From Acidimicrobiales bacterium (GTDB taxonomy: Bacteria; Actinomycetota; Acidimicrobiia; Acidimicrobiales; SHLQ01): 8,592 nt of DNA. The notes below the pieces were generated by a model. The model had not been told where the DNA came from and did not search any database. It saw nothing but the letters and a program-made list of their open reading frames with translations. The stretch's first letter is position 1. Every line of letters begins with the position of its first letter. Shown one piece after another: positions 1-6,114 of the stretch. The stretch spans positions 1 to 8,592 of the forward strand of contig JABDJW010000330.1 of the NCBI GenBank assembly GCA_013002375.1. Direction: 5' to 3'. Position numbers and translations under genes: made by a program.

Positions 1-170
1 CGCGGTTGGTCAGCGCCCGTAGCGGGCGATGGTCGGTGCGGCGGCGGTGGTCCACACCGAAGCGAGAGTACCGAGGTGGCCGGCCTGGGTCGAGTCGCTC
101 TGGTCGAATACGGGTCTGGTCTACGGGATGCTGGCTCGATACGCTGGGAGGACCCCATGCGAAGCACTTC
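1..170 (+). other. upstream edge region before phoH; possible 3' end of an unseen gene
   Basis: No confident gene is visible here. Frame 1 is open from the left edge and stops at TGA 172-174, overlapping the phoH ATG as ATGA. That matches the style of the other junctions in the operon, so it could be the tail of an upstream gene. Against this, I count only about 60% G/C at its third codon positions, well below the neighbouring genes, and its translation is glycine/arginine-rich with no motif I recognise. Frame 2 has a TAG at 20-22, which could instead end the upstream gene. The region contains GGAGGA at 147-152, the best Shine-Dalgarno sequence in the window. Confidence 0.35.
147..152 (+). 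promoter_or_regulatory. strong Shine-Dalgarno sequence upstream of phoH
   Basis: GGAGGA lies 5 bases before an ATG at 157 that opens a 5-codon frame (MRSTS) ending at TGA 172-174. It lies 19 bases before the phoH ATG at 171, which is too far for normal direct initiation. The simplest reading is that ribosomes load at 157 and pass to phoH through the ATGA overlap. Confidence 0.45.
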
Positions 171-1142
171 ATGACCAGCACCGCCACGCGTATCAACGTC
201 CCCGGCAACCACCTGATGACCGCCCTGCTGGGCGAGCGCGATGAGCTCCTGCGGGTGATCGAAGAGACGTTCGCCGACGCCGCCATTCACGTGCGGGGCA
301 ACGAGATCAGCGTCGACGGCGAGCACGCGGCAATCGTGGCCGGGGTCTTCGAAGAGCTCGTGCTGCTGCTGCAGCAGGGCCAACAACTCGACACCCGCAC
401 CGTGCGGCGCACCATCGACATGGTGCGGGCCGACGAACGGCCCTCCAAGATATTGTCAGCTGACATTATTCGGACGGCGCGGGGCAAGATCGTCCGGCCC
501 AAGTCGAAAGGGCAGGCCGAATACGTCAAGGCCATCGCCCGGAGCGTCATCACCTTCGGCATCGGCCCCGCCGGCACCGGCAAGAGCTGGTTGGCGGTCG
601 CGATGGCGGTCCAGGCGCTGCAGAACCACGAGGTCGAGCGCATCGTGCTCACCCGCCCGGCGGTCGAAGCCGGCGAACGGCTCGGCTTCCTGCCCGGCGA
701 CATGTTGGCCAAGGTCGACCCCTACCTTCGCCCGCTCTACGACGCGCTCTACGACATGGTCGATGCCGAGGGCACGCAGAAGCTGATGGATCGCGGGCAG
801 GTCGAGATCGCCCCGTTGGCCTACATGCGGGGCCGCACGCTCAACGACAGCTTCATCATTCTCGACGAAGCCCAGAACACCACTCCCGAGCAGATGAAGA
901 TGTTCCTGACCCGCATCGGCTTCGGCTCGAAGGCGGTGGTCACCGGCGACATCACCCAGGTCGACATCAACGGCGGCAAAGGCGGGTTCACCGGGCTCGA
1001 ATCGATCCTGGGCGGTATCAACGGGCTCGAGTTCGCCAACCTCAGCTCGCGCGATGTGGTGCGGCACCGCATCGTGCAGGACATCGTCGACGCCTACGCC
1101 GCCGACCAGGCGTCGGCCACGCAGGATCCGAACTCCCGGTGA
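171..1142 (+). CDS. phoH: PhoH family ATPase (YbeZ-like)
   Basis: Predicted cytoplasmic P-loop ATPase of the PhoH/YbeZ family, 323 residues, close to the usual length. The Walker A motif GPAGTGKS is at residues 132-139 and the Walker B segment FIILDEAQN at 228-236. Other family signatures are TRPAVEAGERLGFLPGD (about 161-177), VTGDITQVD (258-266) and VRHRIVQDIV (298-307). The N-terminal 90 residues match the small RNA-binding-like region that precedes the ATPase core in YbeZ proteins. The family is linked to RNA metabolism, and YbeZ works with YbeY, encoded immediately downstream, in rRNA processing. The frame is open back to position 6, but the upstream 55 codons are arginine/serine-rich and unlike PhoH. 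ATG 171 gives a normal N-terminus, and the frame has no alternative start near the Shine-Dalgarno sequence at 147-152. The stop overlaps the ybeY GTG (GTGA, 1139-1142). Confidence 0.93.
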   Translation: MTSTATRINVPGNHLMTALLGERDELLRVIEETFADAAIHVRGNEISVDGEHAAIVAGVFEELVLLLQQGQQLDTRTVRRTIDMVRADERPSKILSADIIRTARGKIVRPKSKGQAEYVKAIARSVITFGIGPAGTGKSWLAVAMAVQALQNHEVERIVLTRPAVEAGERLGFLPGDMLAKVDPYLRPLYDALYDMVDAEGTQKLMDRGQVEIAPLAYMRGRTLNDSFIILDEAQNTTPEQMKMFLTRIGFGSKAVVTGDITQVDINGGKGGFTGLESILGGINGLEFANLSSRDVVRHRIVQDIVDAYAADQASATQDPNSR

Positions 1143-1696
1143 GGCCGTCTGCGTTGCCCGGGCTCGCTGTTTCTTCGGAGGATCAGCGAGCCGAACCGGC
1201 GGCGTGCCCCATTTTGCTGGAACCGCTCGCGGAGTTGGCCGCGGCATGTTGTTCGCAGCTCGGCGTGGTGGCCGACGCCGAACTGAGCCTGACCCTCGTC
1301 GATCCCACCGCCATCGCCGACCTGAACGAGCGCTACATGGGCAAGGCCGGCCCGACCGATGTGTTGTCGTTCCCGGTCGACGATCCCGATCATGTGCCGG
1401 CCGGGGCCGGGGGCCCGCCACAGATGTTGGGCGACATCGTCATCTGTCCCGAGGTCGCCGCCACCAATGCGCCCGATCATGCCGGCACCCTCGAGGACGA
1501 ACTGGCCCTGTTGGTCGTGCACGGCGTGCTGCATCTGTTGGGCCACGACCACATCGATCACGCGGATGCCGTCCGCATGCACCAGCAAGAGCGTTCGCTC
1601 CTGGCCGCACTGCATCGCCCGGTCGATCTGCCCGAACATCGGGACACCATCGGTCCCGCCGGCGACCGGCCTTCGGCGCCAGGGGCGACGCCATGA
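1139..1696 (+). CDS. ybeY: endoribonuclease / rRNA maturation factor YbeY
   Basis: A metal-dependent endoribonuclease needed for 16S rRNA 3' maturation and ribosome quality control; cytoplasmic, 185 residues. The diagnostic zinc motif HGVLHLLGHDH is at residues 128-138, with H128, H132 and H138 as ligands. The family segments KAGPTDVLSFP (about 69-79) and LGDIVICPEVA (97-107) are also present. The start is GTG 1139, overlapping the phoH stop. There is no good ribosome binding site (AGGA at 1123-1126 is 12 bases away), so expression is probably translationally coupled to phoH. After the catalytic motif and the usual helix (to about 160) there is a short proline-rich tail of about 25 residues with no evident function. 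The first 20 residues are also poorly conserved in character, so a start further inside is possible but would break the overlap pattern. Confidence 0.94.
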   Translation: MRPSALPGLAVSSEDQRAEPAACPILLEPLAELAAACCSQLGVVADAELSLTLVDPTAIADLNERYMGKAGPTDVLSFPVDDPDHVPAGAGGPPQMLGDIVICPEVAATNAPDHAGTLEDELALLVVHGVLHLLGHDHIDHADAVRMHQQERSLLAALHRPVDLPEHRDTIGPAGDRPSAPGATP

Positions 1697-2988
1697 GGAC
1701 GATCGACGTACTCGGCATCATCGCCGTCCTGGCCCTGGTGCTCATCGCTGCGGTACTCGCGGCCGCCGAGACCGCGCTGACCAATCTGAACCGGGCCCAG
1801 ACCGCAGCGATCGACGACGAGGAACAAGCGGCCAGCCTGAGCTGGCTGTTGCGCAACCGGGAGCGGGCGTTGAGTCCGGTGTGGTTCGTGTCCACCGCCT
1901 GTCACCTCGGCGCGGCGGCGATCTCGACCATGGTGTTGCGGCACTACTTCAACCGGTGGGTCACCGTGGCCGCGCTGACCGTGCAGGTGCTGTTGATGTT
2001 CATGGTCGCCGAGGCGCTGCCCCGGGGCCTGGCCTTGCACAACCCGTCCGGCGTCGCCCGACGACTGGCGCCGATCGTCCGGGCCATGCGCGCGGTGCCG
2101 CCCCTGCGGTGGTTGGCCGGCGGTCTGGTCTGGCTCTCGAACCTGGCGCTTCCGGCGGCCCGACGGCATGGCCCGGTGATGTCCGACGAAGAGTTGATCG
2201 CCACCGCGACCGCGGCCGTCGAGGCCGACATCATCGAAGCGGCCGAAGGCGAGCTGATCGCCTCGGTGATCGCCTTCGGCGACACGGTGGTGCGCGGCGT
2301 GATGACCCCGCGTCCGGACATGGTCACGGTGCCCCGCACGACGACGATCAGCGAGGCGCTCGAGATCTGCATCGATTCCGGATTCAGCCGCCTACCGGTC
2401 ACCCGGGCCAGTTCCGATGACATCGTCGGGGTCGTACATGCCAAGGCGCTGGCCCAAGCGGCCCGGGCCGGGCGAGGCAGTTTGCCGGTCAGCGGCGCGA
2501 GCCGTCAGCCGTTGTGGGTGCCCGAAACCAAACCGGTTGAAGCACTGCTGCGTCAGATGCAAGCCGCCCGGCTCCTGATGGCGATCGTGGTCGACGAATA
2601 CGGCGGCACGGCCGGCCTCGTCACGATCGAGGACCTGGTCGAGGAACTGGTTGGCGAAATCGTCGACGAGTTCGACCATGAGGAACCGCTGTTCGCGTTG
2701 GAGGAAACCGGCGACATCGTCGTGCACGGCCGTATGCCGGTCCTCGAGGTCAATGCCCTGCTCGATCGCGAGCTTCCCAACGGCGACTGGGACACCGTCG
2801 GCGGGTTGATCTTCGGATCGATGGGTCGGCTGCCCAGCCGGGGCGAGACGCTGCAGGTCGACGGCGTGCGCCTGCTGGTCGAAGAGATGGAGGGGCGCCG
2901 GATCACCCGGGTGCGGCTCGCCGTCGCGGATGCCGCCGAATCCCGCCCGCCCGCCGCGCCGGATCGATCGGTCGGTGCCGACTCATGA
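1693..2988 (+). CDS. CNNM/CBS-domain transporter-like membrane protein (CorC/HlyC family)
   Basis: Predicted inner-membrane protein of the hemolysin C/CorC/CNNM family, 431 residues. Members are implicated in Mg2+ or other divalent cation export or homeostasis; the substrate here is inferred only from the family. The N-terminal CNNM (DUF21) domain has hydrophobic spans near residues 4-25, 62-82, 89-110 and 135-155. It includes the typical AAETALTNLNR segment (23-33) and EALPRGLALHNP (107-118), in which arginine replaces the commoner lysine after proline. A CBS pair follows at about 203-328. It has MTPRPDMVTV, SGFSRLPV and, in the second repeat, DEYGGTAGLVTIEDLVEELV, which carries the adenosine-binding style T-x-E-D. 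A CorC_HlyC domain lies at about 340-412. ATG 1693 overlaps the ybeY stop (ATGA), with AGGGG at 1681-1685 as a modest ribosome binding site. The frame is open another 213 codons upstream, but that is only a shadow across ybeY. Confidence 0.92.
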   Translation: MRTIDVLGIIAVLALVLIAAVLAAAETALTNLNRAQTAAIDDEEQAASLSWLLRNRERALSPVWFVSTACHLGAAAISTMVLRHYFNRWVTVAALTVQVLLMFMVAEALPRGLALHNPSGVARRLAPIVRAMRAVPPLRWLAGGLVWLSNLALPAARRHGPVMSDEELIATATAAVEADIIEAAEGELIASVIAFGDTVVRGVMTPRPDMVTVPRTTTISEALEICIDSGFSRLPVTRASSDDIVGVVHAKALAQAARAGRGSLPVSGASRQPLWVPETKPVEALLRQMQAARLLMAIVVDEYGGTAGLVTIEDLVEELVGEIVDEFDHEEPLFALEETGDIVVHGRMPVLEVNALLDRELPNGDWDTVGGLIFGSMGRLPSRGETLQVDGVRLLVEEMEGRRITRVRLAVADAAESRPPAAPDRSVGADS

Positions 2989-3824
2989 GGTCGGGTTTCG
3001 TCACGTTCGTCGGGCGACCCAACGTGGGCAAATCCACGTTGGTCAACGCCATCGTGGGCGAGAAGATCTCGATCGTCTCCGACAAACCCCAGACCACGCG
3101 CCACCAGATTCGGGGCGTGTTGAACCGGCCCGACGCCCAACTGGTCTTCGTCGATACGCCCGGCATCCACAAGCCCCGCACCGCGTTGGGTGAACGGCTG
3201 AACGTCAGCGCCAGCGAATCGATCGGCGGGGTCGATGTCGTCGCCCTGGTGCTCGACGCCACCGCACCGCTCGGGCCCGGCGACAAGTTCGTGGCGGCCA
3301 AGTGCCCGGCCGATGCAATCGTGGTGGTCAACAAGACCGACATCGCCAAACCCGACGAGATCCTCGCCCAGCTGACCAAGGCCGGCGCGTTCGATTTCGA
3401 GGCCTACTTCCCGGTCTCGGCCAAGACCGGCGAGGGGCTCGACGCGCTGGTCGATCATCTACTGGCCCGGTTGCCCGAGGGGCCCCAGTTCTACCCCGAC
3501 GACATGATCACCGACGTGCCCGATGCGTTCTGGGTGGCCGAACTCGTCCGCGAACAGCTGCTGGCCGTCACTCGCCAGGAGCTCCCGCACTCGATCACCA
3601 CTCGGGTCACCGAGTGGGAGTGGCCCCGTATCCGCGTCGAGATCCTGGTCGAGCGCGAATCGCAGAAGGGCATGGTGATCGGCAAGGGCGGCGCTATTCT
3701 CAAGCAGGTCGGCACCGAGGTCCGCAAGCAGTTGAAGGAAGGGGCCTTCATCGAGCTGCAGGTGAACGTGGCCAAGGATTGGCAGCGGCGCCCCGACGAA
3801 CTCGAACGGCTGGGCTTCACCTAG
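2985..3824 (+). CDS. era: GTPase Era
   Basis: Essential-type GTPase that binds the 3' end of 16S rRNA and assists 30S assembly; 279 residues, slightly short but complete. G1 is GRPNVGKS (10-17), the G2 region is QTTRHQIRG (36-44), G3 is DTPG (57-60), G4 is NKTD (116-119) and G5 is SAKTG (145-149). The C-terminal KH domain is clear: WEWPRIRVEILVERESQKG (211-229) is followed by the VIGKGGAILK loop (231-240) and a terminal helix through DELERLGF. The start ATG overlaps the stop of the CorC-like gene (ATGA, 2985-2988), with no obvious Shine-Dalgarno sequence, so translational coupling is likely. Pairing with ybeY in one operon is functionally coherent, since both act on 16S rRNA 3' end formation. 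The stop overlaps the convergent dinG stop by 8 bases. Confidence 0.97.
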   Translation: MRSGFVTFVGRPNVGKSTLVNAIVGEKISIVSDKPQTTRHQIRGVLNRPDAQLVFVDTPGIHKPRTALGERLNVSASESIGGVDVVALVLDATAPLGPGDKFVAAKCPADAIVVVNKTDIAKPDEILAQLTKAGAFDFEAYFPVSAKTGEGLDALVDHLLARLPEGPQFYPDDMITDVPDAFWVAELVREQLLAVTRQELPHSITTRVTEWEWPRIRVEILVERESQKGMVIGKGGAILKQVGTEVRKQLKEGAFIELQVNVAKDWQRRPDELERLGFT

Positions 3825-5787
3825 TGGCGGTCGCCTCGTCGCGGCGACTACGGATCGCGTTGAGGAACTTCACCACTCGTTCGGTGTCGCGGGTACGGGT
3901 CATGGGCGGAAGGGCCTTGATGATGTCCCACCGGTAGCTCTTCTTGGTGGCCAGGCGGGGATCGAACACCGCAACCACGCCATGGTCGGTCGAGCGGCGG
4001 ATGAGCCGCCCCGCGCCCTGGGCCAACAGCGTGGCGGCTCGGGGCAGGTCGATCTCGCGGAAGGCTCGATTGCCGGCCAGGTCGCGCCGGGCCTGCAACA
4101 AGGGATCGTCGGGCCGGGGGAACGGCAGGCGATCGATGGTGACGAGCGACAGGGCCGGGCCCGGAATGTCGACGCCCTGCCAGAAGCTCATGGTGGCGAA
4201 CAGGCACGATGATTCGTCGGTGGTGAAGGCCTCGATCAGCTTGGCCTTCGGCAGTTGATCCTGGGTGTACACCGCGTAGGGGAGCAGGGGTTCGAGCTCG
4301 TCGGCCGCTTCGAGCATGGCCCGGCGGCTGGTGAACAGGGCCAGGGTGCGGCCGCCGGCGGCCACGATGAGCTGCTCGAGTTCCTGGTGCAGCGCGTCGC
4401 GGTAGTTGTCGTCGCGGGGGTCGGGAAGGTGGGCCGCGCAGTACAACATGGCGTTGTTCTCGTAGTCGAACGGGCTGCCGACGTCGAGCACCCGATGGGG
4501 GTGGGACGTGATGCCGAGGCGGTCGGGCAGCGACGTCGGCATCGTGGCCGACGTGAGCACGGTGGCCCGCTGTTGCCAGAGCTTTTCGTGCAGCACGTCG
4601 TCGACCCGCAGCGGGGCGACCTTCAGCACCGGTGCGCCCTCGGAGCCTTCGACCCAGGCCACTTGCTCGTCGCTCAGCGTGCTCATGGCATCGAGATCGT
4701 CGATCAAGGCGGTGACCGATTGCACCGCCCGCAACTTGCGGTTCTTGACGTCGTCGGGCGCGTCGTCGGGGATGTTGCGCAGCGCGTTGTGGATGCGATC
4801 GGCCCGGGAGCGGCAGCTGATGAGGGCGGCGGCGAGATCCTCGGGCAGGTCGGCGGAGAGTCGTTGATCGCGGTAGCGGCGCAGGGCGTCGGCCAGTTCG
4901 TCGCCGGCTTCGTCGGCCCGGATCACCAGGTCGGCGTCGTCGAGGATGGCCTGGGTGGTGCGCACCAGGTGGCGCATGCGGCCCCCGCTCAGTTCGAACC
5001 CGAGCGTGGCCGAAAGGACATCCTCGAACTGGTGGGCCTCGTCGATGATCGCCACCTTGTGTTCGGCCAGAACCGCGTCGGTGGCCAGGTGCAGCCCGTA
5101 CAAGTGGCTGTTGACGACGGTGATGTCGGCGGCGGCAGCCTGCTCACGGGCCTGTTCGGCGAAGCAGGTTTCGCCCTGCGGGCAGCGGGCCTTGCCCGGG
5201 CACTCGCGGGGCCCGACGCTGACCGCGCTCCATGCCCCGACCGACGGCTCGAACGGCAGCTCGGCCCGGTCGCCGCTGACCGTGGTGGCGGCCCACTCCA
5301 CGAGTTCGGCGATCTGTTCGTCGTCGCCGGCATCGGTGAACCCTTCGAAGCCGAGTTGATCGGAGGGGGATTCGATCTCGGCGATGCGTTGCCGGCACAC
5401 GTAGTTGGACCGGCCCTTCAAGACCGCGAAGGTGATGCCGCCGGGGACCAGCGCGGAGAGGAAGGGGAGATCCTTGTTGGCCAGTTGATCCTGCAATGCC
5501 TTGGTCGCCGTGGCCACCACCGCTCGCTCGCCCGACACGACGACGGGTACGAGGTAGGCCAGCGACTTTCCGGTGCCGGTGCCGGCCTGCACCACCAGAT
5601 GTTCGCCCGATTCGATCGTCGCCCCGACCGCCTCGGCCATCTCGACCTGGCCGGGACGGTCTTCGCCGCCCCCGGGCAATGCCTCGGTCGCGGTCGCCAG
5701 CAGGCCGCGAATGGTGTCGGACGCCCGCGGTTCGGCCGACGCTTCGGGACGCTCGGCCAGATGCTCGGGAGTGGTGGTGTCGGACAC
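3817..5787 (-). CDS. dinG: ATP-dependent DNA helicase, DinG/YoaA (XPD-like iron-sulphur) family
   Basis: Superfamily 2 5'-3' DNA helicase, 656 residues, expected to unwind D-loops, R-loops or other structures during repair and replication. Walker A is AGTGTGKS (68-75) and motif II is DEAH (249-252). Motif III is LTSAT (411-415), motif V is WQGVDIPG (536-543) and motif VI is QGAGRLIRR (590-598). Four cysteines between motifs Ia and II (C131, C196, C202, C208) have the spacing expected of a 4Fe-4S cluster. There is no N-terminal exonuclease domain, so it is the YoaA/DinG short form. I chose GTG 5787 because a TAGGGT -10 element ends 7 bases upstream; the alternative GTG at 5796 overlaps that element. 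The frame stays open to 6789, but this part is antisense to uppS and lacks any domain. No LexA-type palindrome is visible upstream. The gene is transcribed divergently from the small gene at 5890 and converges on era. Confidence 0.93.
   Translation of the reverse strand: MSDTTTPEHLAERPEASAEPRASDTIRGLLATATEALPGGGEDRPGQVEMAEAVGATIESGEHLVVQAGTGTGKSLAYLVPVVVSGERAVVATATKALQDQLANKDLPFLSALVPGGITFAVLKGRSNYVCRQRIAEIESPSDQLGFEGFTDAGDDEQIAELVEWAATTVSGDRAELPFEPSVGAWSAVSVGPRECPGKARCPQGETCFAEQAREQAAAADITVVNSHLYGLHLATDAVLAEHKVAIIDEAHQFEDVLSATLGFELSGGRMRHLVRTTQAILDDADLVIRADEAGDELADALRRYRDQRLSADLPEDLAAALISCRSRADRIHNALRNIPDDAPDDVKNRKLRAVQSVTALIDDLDAMSTLSDEQVAWVEGSEGAPVLKVAPLRVDDVLHEKLWQQRATVLTSATMPTSLPDRLGITSHPHRVLDVGSPFDYENNAMLYCAAHLPDPRDDNYRDALHQELEQLIVAAGGRTLALFTSRRAMLEAADELEPLLPYAVYTQDQLPKAKLIEAFTTDESSCLFATMSFWQGVDIPGPALSLVTIDRLPFPRPDDPLLQARRDLAGNRAFREIDLPRAATLLAQGAGRLIRRSTDHGVVAVFDPRLATKKSYRWDIIKALPPMTRTRDTERVVKFLNAIRSRRDEATATR
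3830..3848 (+). terminator. possible hairpin at the era/dinG convergent junction
   Basis: GTCGCC (3830-3835) and GGCGAC (3843-3848) are perfect complements around a 7-base loop, 5 bases after the era stop. There is no T-run on either strand, so this is at best a weak, U-less terminator. It lies inside the dinG coding sequence and may be chance in such GC-rich DNA. Confidence 0.25.
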
Positions 5788-5794
5788 GTCGTGC

Positions 5795-5800
5795 ACCCTA
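5795..5800 (-). promoter_or_regulatory. -10 element of a putative leaderless dinG promoter
   Basis: On the minus strand TAGGGT fits the TANNNT pattern of actinobacterial -10 elements and lies 7 bases before the GTG at 5787, placing the transcript start at or near the start codon. No convincing -35 hexamer is seen 17-18 bases upstream. The surrounding ten bases are repeated exactly, in inverted orientation, at 5874-5883. Confidence 0.5.
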
Positions 5801-5854
5801 GAGCCCGGGTGTGACCGGTTGGTGGTGGGCGTCCAAAGATTGGTGAAAGGCCGA

Positions 5855-5883
5855 GCGACAGGGCGCGCATCGTGCTCTAGGGT
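5855..5883 (+). promoter_or_regulatory. putative promoter of the 49-residue membrane protein gene (leaderless)
   Basis: A -35-like GCGACA (5855-5860) is followed by a 17-base spacer and a -10 TAGGGT (5878-5883). The ATG at 5890 lies 6 bases after the -10, the geometry of a leaderless transcript. There is no Shine-Dalgarno sequence between them. Confidence 0.55.
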
Positions 5884-5889
5884 CGCCTC

Positions 5890-6039
5890 ATGGCACACCG
5901 CCCAACCGCGTGGGCGCAGCAGATGCAGAAGCTGCACGGCCCCCGGCGAGCCAGCCTGGCCACGCGCCTTCTGCGGTGGCTGGTGACCCTGGCCACCCTG
6001 GTCGGCATCGTCGTGGTGTTGGTGATCTTGCTCGACTGA
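5890..6039 (+). CDS. small single-span membrane protein, 49 residues, unknown function
   Basis: An unrecognised small protein. The N-terminal half is basic and amphipathic, with R/K at 4, 14, 19, 20, 26 and 29, and contains WAQQMQKLHGPRR (8-20). The C-terminal half, about residues 30-48, is one hydrophobic helix rich in V, L and I and ends directly in D49. Positive-inside reasoning puts the N-terminus in the cytoplasm and leaves essentially no extracellular domain. Support for a real gene comes from the promoter with leaderless geometry just upstream, G/C-biased third positions, and its position in the gap between the divergent dinG and uppS. It ends 75 bases before uppS. Its function cannot be told from the sequence; a role beside the membrane-bound lipid carrier pathway of uppS is conceivable but is only a guess from adjacency. 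Confidence 0.62.
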   Translation: MAHRPTAWAQQMQKLHGPRRASLATRLLRWLVTLATLVGIVVVLVILLD

Positions 6040-6068
6040 ACCGGTGCTCGCGCCGGGCTGAACCGGCC

Positions 6069-6087
6069 GATCCGGGTGGGCCCGATC
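6069..6087 (+). repeat. imperfect inverted repeat before uppS
   Basis: GATC-C-GGG (6069-6076), loop TGGG, then CCC-GATC (6081-6087) forms a 7-pair stem with one bulge. It occupies the place where the uppS -35 would lie, so it could be an operator-like dyad or the 3' hairpin of the small upstream gene. It may also be chance in GC-rich DNA. Confidence 0.25.
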
Positions 6088-6102
6088 GAGGTGGCGAGGG
6101 TG

Positions 6103-6108
6103 TAGCGT
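6103..6108 (+). promoter_or_regulatory. -10 element of a putative leaderless uppS promoter
   Basis: TAGCGT matches TANNNT, and the GTG start at 6115 follows after exactly 6 bases, the same geometry as at 5878-5890. No clear -35 hexamer and no Shine-Dalgarno sequence are present. Confidence 0.5.
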
Positions 6109-6114
6109 CACACC

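Noticed and set aside
456..1421. Long minus-strand open frame across phoH and ybeY
   Set aside because: It is antisense to genes with clear PhoH and YbeY motifs, and its translation is a low-complexity R/D/G/H mix with no domain.
1054..1692. Open frame extending the CorC-like gene upstream over ybeY
   Set aside because: The extension is arginine-rich without a membrane or CNNM feature, while ybeY in the other frame has its catalytic motif; ATG 1693 fits the operon overlap pattern.
3817..5787. Type IV CRISPR-associated or defence-related DinG helicase
   Set aside because: Neighbours are housekeeping genes with no csf or defence genes, and the Fe-S cysteines and motifs fit ordinary chromosomal DinG/YoaA.
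4255..5814. 519-codon plus-strand open frame opposite dinG
   Set aside because: It is a mirror of a helicase with all motifs intact; its G/V/H/D-rich translation is typical of antisense frames in high-GC DNA.
5788..5889. LexA/SOS box upstream of dinG
   Set aside because: I looked for a GAAC-N4-GTTC type palindrome in the divergent region and found none, so SOS control is not supported here.
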